The notes under the pieces: generated by a model
Told to the model about the DNA's origin: nothing
Databases searched by the model: none
Seen by the model: only the letters and a program-made list of their open reading frames with translations
Position numbers and translations under genes: made by a program
Part shown: positions 29,701 through 38,359 of the stretch, piece after piece
Position numbering within the stretch: position 1 is the stretch's first letter
Layout of the letters: each line of letters starts with the position of its first letter
Assembly (NCBI GenBank): GCA_902787685.1
Contig: CADAHH010000007.1
Location: forward strand, 1-64,000
Source of the DNA: an uncultured Eubacteriales bacterium
Lineage (GTDB): Bacteria > Bacillota > Clostridia > TANB77 > CAG-508
Reading direction: 5' to 3'
DNA length: 64,000 nt

Positions 29701-30512
29701 ACTCTTGCTAAATCATATCTTCTATTATCAAAAAACATTCCATCAAATAAGCTTCTTGCAGCATCAACTGTAGGTAATTCTCCTGGTCTTAATTTTTTAT
29801 AAATTTCTATTATAGCATCTTCTTCATTTTTAATTGTATCTTTTGCTAATGTTGAATTGATTAGAGGTTCATCTCCAAATAGCTCTTTAATTTGTGCATC
29901 TGTTCCTAAACCTAATGTACGTAATAATACTGTTACTGGTATTTTTCTTGTTCTATCTACACGAACAGAAAATACGTCTTGGCTATCTGTTTCATATTCA
30001 ATCCAAGCACCTCTTAAAGGCATAACAGTTGATGTATAATTTCTTTTACCTGTTTTTTGGTCAAATACTCCCTCATAATAGCATCCTGGTGATCTAACTA
30101 ATTGGCTAACTACAACTCTTTCTGCACCATTTATAATAAATGTACCACTATCTGTCATAAGTGGGAAATCACCTAAATAGATTTCTTGTTCTTTAATTTC
30201 ACCAGTTTCACGGTTTATTAAACGAACTTTAACATGTAATCTTGATGCATATGTAGCATCTCTTTCTTTTGATTCTTCTTGAGTATATTTTGTTTTGTCT
30301 TCCATATAGTAATCAAAAAATTCTAGAACTAAATTACCTGAATAATCTTCTATCGGAGAAATATCTTTTAAAACTTCTCCAAGACCCTCTTCAACAAACC
30401 AATCATAAGAGTCTCTTTGAACCTTGATTAGGTTTGGCATTTCAATAAAGTCGCCAACTTTTGAAAAGTCTTTTCTTACAGATTTTTCATGTTTTACTTC
30501 TTTTAATTTCAA
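26754..30512 (-). CDS. rpoB: DNA-directed RNA polymerase subunit beta (1252 aa)
   Basis: The rifampicin-binding region [18 protein letters not shown], then [13 protein letters not shown], is conserved. The sequence shows no obvious rifampicin-resistance change at the usual Asp, His and Ser positions. The C terminus carries an unusually acidic tail of about 75 residues (Asp/Glu-rich). A TTG at 30512 is the probable start, 7-8 nt after AGAGGTGA; a GTG at 30521 overlaps that site. rpoB is not preceded by rplK-rplA-rplJ-rplL but by sepF-divIVA, with a long structured leader. Confidence 0.98.
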   Translation of the reverse strand: MKLKEVKHEKSVRKDFSKVGDFIEMPNLIKVQRDSYDWFVEEGLGEVLKDISPIEDYSGNLVLEFFDYYMEDKTKYTQEESKERDATYASRLHVKVRLINRETGEIKEQEIYLGDFPLMTDSGTFIINGAERVVVSQLVRSPGCYYEGVFDQKTGKRNYTSTVMPLRGAWIEYETDSQDVFSVRVDRTRKIPVTVLLRTLGLGTDAQIKELFGDEPLINSTLAKDTIKNEEDAIIEIYKKLRPGELPTVDAARSLFDGMFFDNRRYDLARVGRYKFNQKLGLASRIAGHIAFNDIMDKETGEVFVNADEVISEEVAENIQNSGINVVDIKLNDKKIRIIGNGTVNIYKALPNVDLKKVHFRENVNYAVLQNIIENTAEKDLVKVILERENELVPKYITTEDIIASISVMLNIYNGLGDVDDIDHLANRRIRCVGELLQNQFRIGLARLERVVRERMTIQDLDVVTPQTLINPKPIAAAIREFFGSSQLSQFMDQTNPLSELTHKRRISALGPGGLSRERAGFEVRDVHYTHYGRLCPIESPEGPNIGLISALSSYASINEYGFIETPYRKIDPKTHKVTDIVENMSADIEDKYYIAQAQEPLNKDGSFVHDRIRVRHQNEIIEVEKERVDYIDVSPKQLVSIAAAMIPFLEHDDAKRALMGANMQRQAVPLMITDSPMIGTGIEYRAAKDSGILVLAEDDGTVEKVTSDEIIIKNKSGHKISHKLRKFKRTNGGTCINQKPIVVKGEKVKKGDTIADGPSTQNGEMALGKNVLIAFSTWEGYNYEDAVLLSERLVKEDVFTSIHIEEYECECRDTKLGAEEITRDIPNVGDDQLKDLDENGIIRIGAEVRPGDILVGKVTPKGETELTAEERLLRAIFGEKAREVRDTSLRVPHGEAGTIVDVKIFTRENSDELSAGVKQVIRCYIATKRKISVGDKMAGRHGNKGVVSRILPVEDMPFMPDGTPIDILLNPLGVPSRMNLGQILEVHLGMVAREKGWKIQTPVFDGANQEEIEKLLAESGLSTDGKTILYDGRTGEPFDKPVTVGVQYMLKLHHLVDDKIHARSTGPYSLVTQQPLGGKAQFGGQRFGEMEVWALEAYGAAYTLQEMLTVKSDDVVGRVKTYEAIVKGENIPEPGIPEGFKVLIKELQSLGLDVRLYDDEKELEIKENIEDAVDFNLEEEKKLVSGEKDDILVGDELDENYVDADDDTIDLLEDDEEYEEDSDDLFSDEEEDEFLLEDSDLDENIDDEFDE

Positions 30513-30569
30513 AAAAATCACCTCTAAAAAAAATTAGCAGAATATAATATATCTTGAGAAAAAGTCCTT

Positions 30570-30766
30570 CTTAAACTTTACAAGAATATTTTTTGTAATT
30601 AAATCCGCAACATTGCTTTCATTGTATATGCTTTTTTCTCGACTAAAGCACGAAAAAAGATATACAATGCCGCAGTTGCTACTCTATAAAAAAGTAGTAA
30701 ACAAATATTCAAAAACTGCTGCTTTCAATTTTTAAATATTTGCTTTTCTTGTAAGTTTAATTCCTC
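30570..30766. repeat. Giant nested palindrome in the rpoB leader
   Basis: Three nested pairings share one axis: TTAAACTT(T)ACAAGAA (30572 on) with TTCTTGTAAGTTTAA (to 30766); AATATT with AATATT nearby; and GCAAC...CATTGTATAT (30607 on) with ATATACAATG...GTTGC (to 30679). The predicted leader RNA of rpoB would fold through all of it. It may be a regulatory leader or another giant-palindrome element. Confidence 0.6.
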
Positions 30767-30841
30767 TTTTCCTTTTAAATAATTATTGATTTTAAAATAC
30801 TTATAGCGCATAATATCGCTAGTGTAATTAATAATAGAAAT

Positions 30842-30878
30842 ATTCTATCAAAAAAAAGCTCTTATGTCAAGAGCTTTT
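30842..30878 (-). promoter_or_regulatory. rpoB promoter overlapping the divIVA terminator
   Basis: On the minus strand TTGACA (30865-30870), 17-bp spacer, TAGAAT (30842-30847). The -35 box lies in the loop and descending arm of the divIVA terminator. The leader to rpoB is about 320 nt. Confidence 0.7.
30850..30878 (-). terminator. divIVA terminator
   Basis: On the minus strand AAAAGCTCTT pairs with AAGAGCTTTT over a 5-nt loop and continues into TTTTTTTG. Confidence 0.8.
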
Positions 30879-30910
30879 AGCGATTTTTCGCAAAAAAAAT
30901 GCAACATAAT

Positions 30911-31372
30911 TTAGATTGCATCTTCATTTTTATTTATTTCCTTTATTAATTCAAGTTGTGATATTAGAAGTGATTCCATTTTTGCTTTATATATATCAAA
31001 TTGTTTTTTAATATCTTCTAATTCTTTTTTCTTTAAAATAATTTGACTATCTAATGAAGCAACTTCTTTTGTTGAAGAAGCTCTTGCATCTTCAATTATT
31101 TGATCAGCTTTTTGTTTTGCAACATTTTTCACTTCTTCAGCTGTTGATTGTGCCATAAGTAAAGTATTTTGAAGTGTTTCTTCTATATTTTTATAGTGTT
31201 CAAGACTTGCTTTTAATTCTTCAACCTCTTTAAATGCTTCTGTTAATTCTTTTTGCTTTTTTGCAAATTCAACACCTAATTCATCAAGAAAATCATCAAC
31301 TTCATCTGTATTATAGCCATTCATAATTTGTTTACTAAACCTTTTATTTTCAATATCTAAAGATGTAAGCAT
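30911..31372 (-). CDS. divIVA: DivIVA-domain cell-division protein (153 aa)
   Basis: Membrane-curvature sensing coiled-coil protein that marks poles and septa. The N-terminal domain MLTSLDIENKRFSKQIMNGY with TDEVDDFLDEL is the DivIVA lipid-binding signature, followed by continuous coiled coil to the end. It is 15 bp downstream of sepF, and the pair is the classic division cluster tail of Gram-positives (sepF-ylmG-ylmH-divIVA reduced here to two genes). Confidence 0.95.
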   Translation of the reverse strand: MLTSLDIENKRFSKQIMNGYNTDEVDDFLDELGVEFAKKQKELTEAFKEVEELKASLEHYKNIEETLQNTLLMAQSTAEEVKNVAKQKADQIIEDARASSTKEVASLDSQIILKKKELEDIKKQFDIYKAKMESLLISQLELIKEINKNEDAI

Positions 31373-31387
31373 ATTACATGCCTCCTT

Positions 31388-31855
31388 TTAGTTAATACTA
31401 TTTTTATTTAACCAAGAAACTGATAATTTGTTTTTTATTTCTTCTCTAGCCATTTCATTTGTAATTTCATAATTTGTAGGTGCAATTAAAAAGATAGAAT
31501 TAGAAACTTTTTGAATATGAGCATCTAAAGAATATACTCCACCACTAATAAAGTCAACTATTCTTCTAGCAACATCTTTATTTACATATTCTAAATTAAC
31601 TATTACTGATTTTTTTTCTTTTAAAAATCCACATATTTCTTCTGATTGTTCAAAACTAGTAGGTTGAGATATAACCATTCTAACAGATTGTGATTGTGGC
31701 ATAGCTACAACTTTACTATTTCTTTTAATAAAGCTTTTTTTCTCCTCTACAGGTTCTTCATATTCATAATCATATACATCATCTTCTAGTTCCTCATCCT
31801 CTGCTTGATCCATTCCAAATAAATTCCATACCTTGTTCATTATTGCACTTGCCAT
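31388..31855 (-). CDS. sepF: Cell-division protein SepF (155 aa)
   Basis: Membrane-tethered FtsZ partner. The N-terminal amphipathic helix (MASAIMNKVWNLFGM) is the membrane anchor, followed by an acidic linker, and the C-terminal DUF552 fold with KKSVIVNLEYVNKDVARRIVDFISG and the GGVYSLDAHIQKVSNSIFLIAP motif. Good ribosome site AGGAGG. First gene of the sepF-divIVA pair, from its own consensus-like promoter. Confidence 0.96.
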   Translation of the reverse strand: MASAIMNKVWNLFGMDQAEDEELEDDVYDYEYEEPVEEKKSFIKRNSKVVAMPQSQSVRMVISQPTSFEQSEEICGFLKEKKSVIVNLEYVNKDVARRIVDFISGGVYSLDAHIQKVSNSIFLIAPTNYEITNEMAREEIKNKLSVSWLNKNSIN

Positions 31856-31922
31856 TTTATTTCCTCCTAAATTTTATCTTACTAACTTAATGTGAAACTC
31901 ACATCTTTTGAAATACATTTTT

Positions 31923-31951
31923 AGTATCTTATATTTTTTTCCAATTGTCAA
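31923..31951 (-). promoter_or_regulatory. sepF promoter
   Basis: On the minus strand TTGACA (31946-31951), 17-bp spacer, GATACT (31923-31928), about 70 bp before the sepF start. Confidence 0.65.
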
Positions 31952-32008
31952 TAGTTTATTGAAAATGTAATACAATCTTAATATTGTTGTAATATTTTTG
32001 TAACATTC

Positions 32009-32039
32009 TAGAGGTGGGAGGTGGGAAATCTCACTTCTA
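32009..32039. repeat. Family B purine/pyrimidine repeat after the HlyD-like gene
   Basis: AGAGGTGGGAGGTGGGAAAT followed by CTCACTTCT, able to form a short imperfect stem. A member of the dispersed AGGTNNG family. Confidence 0.5.
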
Positions 32040-32050
32040 TATTAGTAATT

Positions 32051-33301
32051 CTATTTACTTGGATATAATAGTACATTGTCATATTTTGTAATTTTTTGAT
32101 TTTTATCTATATCTTCTATTCCTAGTTCATTTAATTCATCATCTTTATAAATATCAATAATTGAATATTTTTCATTTTTTCTTAAAACTTTAACTATAAC
32201 TTTTTTATCTTCTCCAGCATTTCTTTTAACAACATATTTTAATCCCTTTTCATCTTCTAATATACTAGAGTTTGGAACTTTATATCCAGATGAACTCCAC
32301 CAAGTAATGTTAAGTGAAATTTTTCTATGCTCTATCAATTCTTGTGTTAGCTGTTTTATTTCAATTATCACCAATACATCGTCTTTATCCTCTTTAGTTA
32401 TATATTTTATTTCCCCATTCATTTCGTTTCCAGAAGATAATGTTATTTTAACTTTATTACCAATTTCTGCAGTTTTTGCAGCTTCACTTTCTAATACTGT
32501 TGCTATATAACACTTGAAGTTGTTAATTATTTTACCAGATTCATTAGATGTTGAAACTATTTTTCCAGTTTTTAGTTCTAAATTTTCTAAAAAATCTTTT
32601 GTTATTGTGCTAAAATCATTGACACTAAGTACATCTTCAAGGCCATCAACTCTGTAAGAAACAACACCTGCCATTGGAGTTTGTATATATTCTGAATCAG
32701 ATGTTAATTTATTTTCATATTCTTCTTTTTCTTTTGCAAGTTGCCCAATATAAGCTCCACTTTTGCTTTGAGATCCTGCAATTTTTGCTTCTTTATTTAG
32801 TATTTCCTCAATTTCTTTTTTATATTCTGAAATGACACTTACATCTGTTAATTTTCTTAAGTTTTGTGTTTTCTCATCTATTTGCTTTTCTAAGATTTTT
32901 ATATCTGTTGTAGTAAGTATATTCGGTTGTTTTGCAAGTGCTTCTTGTATTTTAGCATTTATCTCTGCAATCTTCTCCTTTGTTTCTTCTTCCTCCATAC
33001 CACTATATCTAAAAACCGTTTGTCCTTTTGCAGCTCTTTCTCCTTCTATAACAATTGGAGTTAACCCATTTTTATAGTTTTCACCTTTTAAAACTGTTTC
33101 TTCTCTTATTATATATCCTGTAGAAGCTTCTTCTAGTGTAAGTGTACCATTGTCCACCATAATAGTTTCATTAGGTGTTTTGACAAGCAAATATATAGAC
33201 AATAAAATATAAAACACTATAAAGAAAAAAATAAAATAAACTATAATTCTTTTATTCATTTTTTTATTTTTTAATTCTTTAAAATTTAATATTTTTCCCA
33301 A
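32051..33301 (-). CDS. HlyD-like membrane-fusion-type protein (416 aa)
   Basis: One N-terminal membrane helix (about 19-42), then a lipoyl/HlyD-like beta domain, a coiled coil (about 105-205) and a C-terminal beta-barrel part: the layout of HlyD-family periplasmic adaptor proteins, here in a Gram-positive. No partner transporter gene is adjacent. Translation starts at TTG 33301 inside the end of miaA (16-bp overlap), after GGAGGAAATAGA, so it is coupled to miaA. Such HlyD-like proteins sit near sepF in other Clostridia; the function is not settled. Confidence 0.8.
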   Translation of the reverse strand: MGKILNFKELKNKKMNKRIIVYFIFFFIVFYILLSIYLLVKTPNETIMVDNGTLTLEEASTGYIIREETVLKGENYKNGLTPIVIEGERAAKGQTVFRYSGMEEEETKEKIAEINAKIQEALAKQPNILTTTDIKILEKQIDEKTQNLRKLTDVSVISEYKKEIEEILNKEAKIAGSQSKSGAYIGQLAKEKEEYENKLTSDSEYIQTPMAGVVSYRVDGLEDVLSVNDFSTITKDFLENLELKTGKIVSTSNESGKIINNFKCYIATVLESEAAKTAEIGNKVKITLSSGNEMNGEIKYITKEDKDDVLVIIEIKQLTQELIEHRKISLNITWWSSSGYKVPNSSILEDEKGLKYVVKRNAGEDKKVIVKVLRKNEKYSIIDIYKDDELNELGIEDIDKNQKITKYDNVLLYPSK

Positions 33302-34230
33302 TCTATTTCCTCCAAAATAATATCTATATTATTCTGTATTGTATTCAAACCATTTAACCAAATTAAATTTTCAATTCTCTTAAACCATGTAATTTGATGC
33401 TTTGCATATCTTCTAGATTCTTGTTTAATTTTTTCTATAGCTTCTTCTTTTGTAATTTTTCCATTTAAATACTCTACAATTTCTTTATAGCCAATTGCTT
33501 GCATTGCAGTCGGAAAATCGTTGTATTTAGCAATTATATCCTGAACTTCTTTTATTAATCCCTGTTCAATCATAATGTCTACTCTTTTGTTAATTCTTTC
33601 ATATAAGATAGTTCTTTCAATATTAATAGCAAATACTTTATAATCATATTTTATACTATTCATTCTTGATTCTATTTCTTGCTGAGTTTTTGTTTTTCCT
33701 GTTGAATGAAATATTTCTATAATTCTAATAATTCTTTTTTTGTCATTATTACTAATTTTTTCTACTGCAATTGGATCTATTTTTTTAGCTTCTTCATATA
33801 ACAATTGCAAACCTTCTTCTGTTTCAGCTTTTTTCATAAGTTCATTTCTGAATTTCTCATCAAATTCAATTTCATTATATTCAATTCCATAAATCAAGCT
33901 ATTAGCATATAATCCTGTACCTCCTATAACAATAGGAACTTTTCCTTTTTTTAAAATTTCTTCAATAGCTTGCTCTGCTCTTTTTTTATATTCCGCAACA
34001 CTAAATCTTTCAGTTGGTTCTACTACATCTATTAAATAATGTTTTATTCCTTGCATTTCATCTATTGTAGGTTTTGCTGAGCCAATATTCATATCTTTAT
34101 ATATTTGCATTGAATCACAAGATACAATTTCACCATTTATTTTTTTTGCAAGTTCAATAGATAATGCTGTCTTTCCAGATGCTGTTGGGCCAACAATTAC
34201 TATAACTTTAGGTTTGTTTCTACTTTTCAC
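33286..34230 (-). CDS. miaA: tRNA dimethylallyltransferase (314 aa)
   Basis: Adds a dimethylallyl group to A37 of tRNAs reading UNN codons. The P-loop VGPTASGKTALSIELA (about 13-28), SCDSMQIYKDMNIGSAKP, and the tRNA-binding DVVEPTERFSVAEY segments are conserved. GTG start at 34230 after AAGGAG. A promoter (TTGCAT, 17 bp, TAATAT, 34253-34281) lies just upstream. The gene overlaps the HlyD-like gene by 16 bp. Confidence 0.97.
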   Translation of the reverse strand: MKSRNKPKVIVIVGPTASGKTALSIELAKKINGEIVSCDSMQIYKDMNIGSAKPTIDEMQGIKHYLIDVVEPTERFSVAEYKKRAEQAIEEILKKGKVPIVIGGTGLYANSLIYGIEYNEIEFDEKFRNELMKKAETEEGLQLLYEEAKKIDPIAVEKISNNDKKRIIRIIEIFHSTGKTKTQQEIESRMNSIKYDYKVFAINIERTILYERINKRVDIMIEQGLIKEVQDIIAKYNDFPTAMQAIGYKEIVEYLNGKITKEEAIEKIKQESRRYAKHQITWFKRIENLIWLNGLNTIQNNIDIILEEIDWEKY

Positions 34231-34252
34231 AGTATTTCTCCTTATGCTTTAT

Positions 34253-34281
34253 ATATTACTATAATCAGTAAAAAAATGCAA
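34253..34281 (-). promoter_or_regulatory. miaA promoter
   Basis: On the minus strand TTGCAT (34276-34281), 17-bp spacer, TAATAT (34253-34258). Confidence 0.55.
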
Positions 34282-34314
34282 GATGTTTTTTAACAAAGAA
34301 ATATGTATACATTA

Positions 34315-34355
34315 GAAAGCCTAAATATATTATTTTGTAATATATTTAGGCTTTC
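34315..34355. terminator. Perfect 18-bp hairpin between a membrane protein gene and miaA
   Basis: GAAAGCCTAAATATATTA pairs perfectly with its complement over a 5-nt loop. T-runs are weak on both strands, so it is either a poor terminator or a repeat hairpin. Confidence 0.5.
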
Positions 34356-34384
34356 TTTAATAAAGTTCAATATTTGTAATATAT

Positions 34385-34816
34385 TTATTCTTTCATAGTT
34401 AAATTTGCAATTATTCCTTTTTGAAAATCTTTTAAATAGCATATTTCAAATATAGTCGCAATTATAATAACAATTGCTAAAATTATAATTCTCTTTTTAC
34501 TTTTTTCATTATCAACAGAATTTGTTTTTATATCTGATACTATTTTTGCAATATGTGGTAAACTTAAATATCCATTAATCGGTACACATAATAAAATAGA
34601 TATGCGTCTGACTTGTTTTAGAATCTCCTTACTAGGATAAATTATTCCTATTTTTGAAATATTGAATATTATAAATGTTATTATAAATAGAAATATTATA
34701 CCTACTACACTAAATATTATTTTTTTTGAATTATCTTCAAAATCTTTTGTGTTGTTCCATATCCATAGAATAAGCACTGCAAATAGTATTAATATAATAA
34801 AATATATGGCAATCAT
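34385..34816 (-). CDS. Hypothetical membrane protein (143 aa)
   Basis: Three or four hydrophobic segments: about residues 2-21, 35-55, 68-88 (weaker) and 108-128, with basic loops between. No signal motif or conserved catalytic residue is apparent. The start follows AAGGAG closely. A stand-alone gene between the coiled-coil protein gene and miaA with no close partner. Family not recognised. Confidence 0.65.
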   Translation of the reverse strand: MIAIYFIILILFAVLILWIWNNTKDFEDNSKKIIFSVVGIIFLFIITFIIFNISKIGIIYPSKEILKQVRRISILLCVPINGYLSLPHIAKIVSDIKTNSVDNEKSKKRIIILAIVIIIATIFEICYLKDFQKGIIANLTMKE

Positions 34817-34869
34817 TTCTTCTCCTTTTTCTCTAATTAATCTGAATTATAATAAATATATAGCTTAAA

Positions 34870-34935
34870 AAATGGAAGTTGGAGGTCGGAGGTCGGATTA
34901 TTTATTCCTACCTCTTACCTCCTACTTCCTACTTA
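34870..34935. repeat. Family B purine/pyrimidine palindrome
   Basis: GGAAGTTGGAGGTCGGAGGT followed after a short AT loop by CCTACCTCTTACCTCCTACT. The two halves pair imperfectly. It sits in the gap between two genes on the same strand. Confidence 0.75.
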
Positions 34936-34996
34936 AAAAATTGTATTTTATGTAGTTATATGTTCATAATTTTTAAAAATATATCAAAAGCTTGTT

Positions 34997-35500
34997 TTAT
35001 TTCAATTCTTTCCTACTATTTTGAATTGTTTTTAATGTATCTTCAAGAGAAATATGCATAGCATTTAAGGCATCAGAAATGCTTTTTTCTAGGCTTTGCA
35101 TTGCATTTGCTAAAATTTGTTCTGTATTTTCTAATAGGTTATCAGCATATTCTTTTGTTCCATTTGTAATTTCTCTAGACATTTCATTTGCAGTTTCAAT
35201 AATTTCATTTTTTTGGTCATATGCTTTTCTAGTAATTTCATGTTCATCAATCATAGAGATAATTCTACTTTCAGCTTCTTTAACAACACCATCAGCCTCT
35301 TTTTGAGCTTCTTGCAAAATACGAGCTCTTTCTTCTTTAATCCATTTAGCTTGTTTTAATTCGTCTGGTAGTTTTAGTCTAATTTCTTGAATAAGCTCAA
35401 TTATTTCGTCTTTACTAACAATTACTTTATTAGTAAATGGGACTCCTTTACTTTTTTCTAAAATATCTTCTAAGTTCTCAAGATATGTAAATATCTCCAT
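34997..35500 (-). CDS. Coiled-coil protein near rsmD (167 aa)
   Basis: Mostly helical: residues 50-165 form an amphipathic coiled coil rich in Glu, Lys and Ala, with the N terminus (MEIFTYLENLEDILEKSKGV) conserved in clostridial homologues annotated as 'ATPase' although no nucleotide-binding motif is present here. The gene order rsmD then this gene is common in Clostridia. A DivIVA-like structural role is possible. Confidence 0.7.
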   Translation of the reverse strand: MEIFTYLENLEDILEKSKGVPFTNKVIVSKDEIIELIQEIRLKLPDELKQAKWIKEERARILQEAQKEADGVVKEAESRIISMIDEHEITRKAYDQKNEIIETANEMSREITNGTKEYADNLLENTEQILANAMQSLEKSISDALNAMHISLEDTLKTIQNSRKELK

Positions 35501-35559
35501 TTTAATACATTCCTTTCTTTTTTAGTAAAGTATCAACTGCGATGCGGACTTAACTAATC

Positions 35560-36117
35560 TCAAGTTGTTAAGTTTATGAAAAGCACATATACTATTCCAT
35601 ATTTTCTTTTATCTGTAATTTGAAATCTATTTTCTTTTTCAATTTGATTAATAATTCTTTTTTCGTCATCTGTCTCTAAAATGATTATTGTCTTTGGAGT
35701 AATTAACTCTAATTTTATGAGTTCATTTATTGATTGAATTATAAAATCTGTTTTATATGGAGGATCTAAATATACTATGTCAAAACTTTTGCCTTCTAAT
35801 TTCTTAAGTGCTTTTAAATAATCCAAGTTAGTTATTTCCACCTTTTCAGATAAATGTGTTTTTTCTATATTTTGCTTGATAATTTGAGTTGCCTCTTTAG
35901 AGTTATCATTTAAATAAACTTTTTTTGCACCTCTACTTGCAAACTCTAATCCAATTGCACCACTACCAGAAAATAAGTCTAGAACAACACTTTCTTCAAT
36001 TTCATTTTGAATAATATTAAAAATTGATTCTTTAACTCTATCTAAAGTTGGTCTTGTGTTATCCCCACTTAATGTATATAGCTTTGTTCCCCTTGCTGTA
36101 CCACTTATAATTCTCAT
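35560..36117 (-). CDS. rsmD: 16S rRNA (guanine966-N2)-methyltransferase (185 aa)
   Basis: Class I methyltransferase: MRIISGTARG and RPTLDRVKESIFNI, then the SAM site LDLFSGSGAIGLEFASRGA (about 46-64), and the catalytic DPPY (about 118-121). Length is normal. A promoter (TTGACT, 16 bp, TAAAAT) lies 55 bp upstream at 36172-36199. It is followed 59 bp later by the coiled-coil protein gene, probably co-transcribed. Confidence 0.95.
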   Translation of the reverse strand: MRIISGTARGTKLYTLSGDNTRPTLDRVKESIFNIIQNEIEESVVLDLFSGSGAIGLEFASRGAKKVYLNDNSKEATQIIKQNIEKTHLSEKVEITNLDYLKALKKLEGKSFDIVYLDPPYKTDFIIQSINELIKLELITPKTIIILETDDEKRIINQIEKENRFQITDKRKYGIVYVLFINLTT

Positions 36118-36171
36118 AAAAATTGCTCCGTTTGTTTAAAAAGAAAAATGTTTATAAATTTTCATATTACT

Positions 36172-36199
36172 ATTTTATATGTTTTTTTACTAAAGTCAA
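36172..36199 (-). promoter_or_regulatory. rsmD promoter
   Basis: On the minus strand TTGACT (36194-36199), 16-bp spacer, TAAAAT (36172-36177). The flanks hold AT-rich hairpins built from ATGTAATATTACA-like units. Confidence 0.5.
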
Positions 36200-36293
36200 T
36201 ATTATTAACAGAAATGTAATAAAATATTAATATTTATGTAATATTACAAATATATTACATAAGTTTGTAATATATTTTTTGTTGGATTTTGAT

Positions 36294-36374
36294 TTATCTT
36301 GCAGTCTTGTCATTTAATCTTTTTTCTTCATTTATTCCTAAATCATCTTCTAAATCATTTTCTAAATCATTCAT
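36294..36374 (-). CDS. Possible small acidic peptide with a 12-bp repeat (26 aa)
   Basis: A short frame starts 19 nt after the preceding stop and reads MNDLENDLEDDLGINEEKRL and on. The codons GATTTAGAAAAT, GATTTAGAAGAT and GATTTAGGAATA are three imperfect 12-bp repeats. Only a weak GAGAGAA lies upstream. It may be a real small protein co-transcribed with the 94-aa gene, or a chance frame. Confidence 0.3.
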   Translation of the reverse strand: MNDLENDLEDDLGINEEKRLNDKTAR

Positions 36375-36393
36375 GAAAATTCTCTCTTTTTCA

Positions 36394-36678
36394 TCAACAA
36401 TTTCTCTTCCGTTCCATTATAGTTTTTATTATTCTATATCTTTCTATTAATATTTTAAAAGCCTCTTCTAAATCTAAATCTTCTTCAATTTTTTGTAGTT
36501 CTTTTAAAACATTTACAGAACTTCTGATATCCTTTAATTCTTTTAATAATTTTTCATTTGTCATTGATTGATAATCCAAAATAGAATTCTGGTTTTTCTT
36601 TACTTTACCATCTTCCCCATCTTCAGGGTGTTCTTCAACAGTTTTTTCCTCTTCTATTAAATATTCTTCCCAGAACAT
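36394..36678 (-). CDS. Hypothetical acidic, helical protein after gltX (94 aa)
   Basis: An acidic N-terminal third (residues 1-32, many Glu) and two charged helices (about 38-60 and 65-90). No membrane segment or cysteine pair. GGAGG ribosome site 7 nt before the ATG. It follows gltX by 18 bp and must be part of the same transcript. Family not recognised. Confidence 0.6.
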   Translation of the reverse strand: MFWEEYLIEEEKTVEEHPEDGEDGKVKKNQNSILDYQSMTNEKLLKELKDIRSSVNVLKELQKIEEDLDLEEAFKILIERYRIIKTIMERKRNC

Positions 36679-36696
36679 ATCATTTCCTCCATATTA

Positions 36697-38346
36697 TTAA
36701 TTCTTTGCTTTCTCAAATCTTTTAATTATACTATCTTTTCCAAGTACTTGCATAATTTCATACATATCAGGTGTATTTGTTCTTCCAGTTAATGCAACTC
36801 TTAAAACTGTACTTACATCACCAACATGTGCTTTATACATATCTGGATTTGCTTTAAATTCTTTTACTTCTTTTGCATATCCAAGTTCCCCTGAAAGTTC
36901 TTTTATTTTGTCGAACCATGTTTGTTTATCATCATTTTCGTTATAATATTTTTCGATATATAAATCTAATATTTTGTTTATTTCTTGCTTTTCATTTATA
37001 GTTTGATATGGGTATTCTTGTTCTGAATTTAAGAATTTATCATCATACATATAAATAATATTATCTTTAACGTCACTCCATTTTGCAATGTCTTTACGAG
37101 GTTTTACATTTCCTCTTTCTATTCCTAATACTTTTAAAGAGTATTCTTTATTTGATAGCATTTCTACAAGTTCATTGTCATATTTTTCTGCCCATTTCAT
37201 GCTTTCATCATATACTTCTTGAGCTGTATATCTTGAAACTACTATTTTTGAAACATCATTTAATTTTACCATATCAAATAATGCACCACTTACACTCATT
37301 TTATTTAATTGAAAATCAAAATCATCTATTGATGCGTCTTTATTTTGTCTTCTCCAGTTTTCAAAGCTTGAGTTTGCAATATTCATTAAGTATTCCTTTA
37401 CTGCAAGTGATGGTATTCCTTGTTCCTGATAATAACTTGCTGCAGCTTCTGGGTCTTTTCTTTTGCTTATTTTACGTTTATTTCCATTATCATTTTTGAG
37501 TAATGTTGGTGTATGTGCATAACGAGGAGCTTTAAATCCTATTTCTTGGAATAACTGTAAATGAAGTGGAACAGATGATAGCCATTCATCTCCACGTGTT
37601 ACAACAGTTGTTCCCATTAAATGGTCATCAACAATATGTGCAAAATGATATGTAGGAAGTCCATCAGATTTTATTATTACAATATCTTGATCATTTTCTG
37701 GAAATTCAACATTTCCTTTTATAATATCTTTATGTTTTATTTTCTTATCTTCTCTACCATTTGATTTAAATCTAACAATATATGGAACTCCTGCTTTTAT
37801 CTTTTCTGCCATTTCTTCTAAAGAAAGATTTCTATATTTTGCCCATACTCCATAATAACCTGTTCTAACTTTTGCTGCTTCTTGTTTTGCTCTTATTTCT
37901 TCTAACTCTTCTGGAGTTGCAAAACAAGGATATGCTTTTCCAAGTTCTATCATATATTTAGCGTAAGCTTGGTAAATGTCCTTTCTTAAAGATTGTCTAT
38001 ATGGACCATATTCTCCTTTAGATTCAGTTTCATTTATCATTCCTTCATCTGCTTCAATATCGAAATCTTTTAAAGATTGAATTATTTGTGTAATTCCACC
38101 TTCAATTTCTCTTTTTTGGTCTGTATCTTCTATTCTTACATAGAAAACCCCCCCAGTTTGTGAAGCAACTTTTCTATTAACCATTGCTTGAAATATAGTT
38201 CCTATATGTACATTTCCTGTTGGGCTTGGAGCAACTCTTATTACCACCGCTCCTTCAGGTAAATTTCTTCTTGGATATTTTTCTTCATAATATGATATTT
38301 CCTTTGCATCTGGAAATATTAAATCTGCTAATTCTTTGTAATTCAT
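36697..38346 (-). CDS. gltX: Glutamate-tRNA ligase (549 aa)
   Basis: Charges tRNA-Glu. The HIGH motif is PSPTGNVHIG (about 40-49), and the KMSKS equivalent is KRKISKRKDPEAA (about 298-310). It is longer than the usual 480 residues, like the clostridial 550-aa form. Start 38346 follows GGAGAGG; the preceding open codons overlap the upstream gene end. It lies directly downstream of the ATP-grasp gene (overlap of the ribosome site with its stop), so these are one operon. No T-box is seen. Confidence 0.96.
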   Translation of the reverse strand: MNYKELADLIFPDAKEISYYEEKYPRRNLPEGAVVIRVAPSPTGNVHIGTIFQAMVNRKVASQTGGVFYVRIEDTDQKREIEGGITQIIQSLKDFDIEADEGMINETESKGEYGPYRQSLRKDIYQAYAKYMIELGKAYPCFATPEELEEIRAKQEAAKVRTGYYGVWAKYRNLSLEEMAEKIKAGVPYIVRFKSNGREDKKIKHKDIIKGNVEFPENDQDIVIIKSDGLPTYHFAHIVDDHLMGTTVVTRGDEWLSSVPLHLQLFQEIGFKAPRYAHTPTLLKNDNGNKRKISKRKDPEAAASYYQEQGIPSLAVKEYLMNIANSSFENWRRQNKDASIDDFDFQLNKMSVSGALFDMVKLNDVSKIVVSRYTAQEVYDESMKWAEKYDNELVEMLSNKEYSLKVLGIERGNVKPRKDIAKWSDVKDNIIYMYDDKFLNSEQEYPYQTINEKQEINKILDLYIEKYYNENDDKQTWFDKIKELSGELGYAKEVKEFKANPDMYKAHVGDVSTVLRVALTGRTNTPDMYEIMQVLGKDSIIKRFEKAKN

Positions 38347-38359
38347 TTTACAACCTCTC

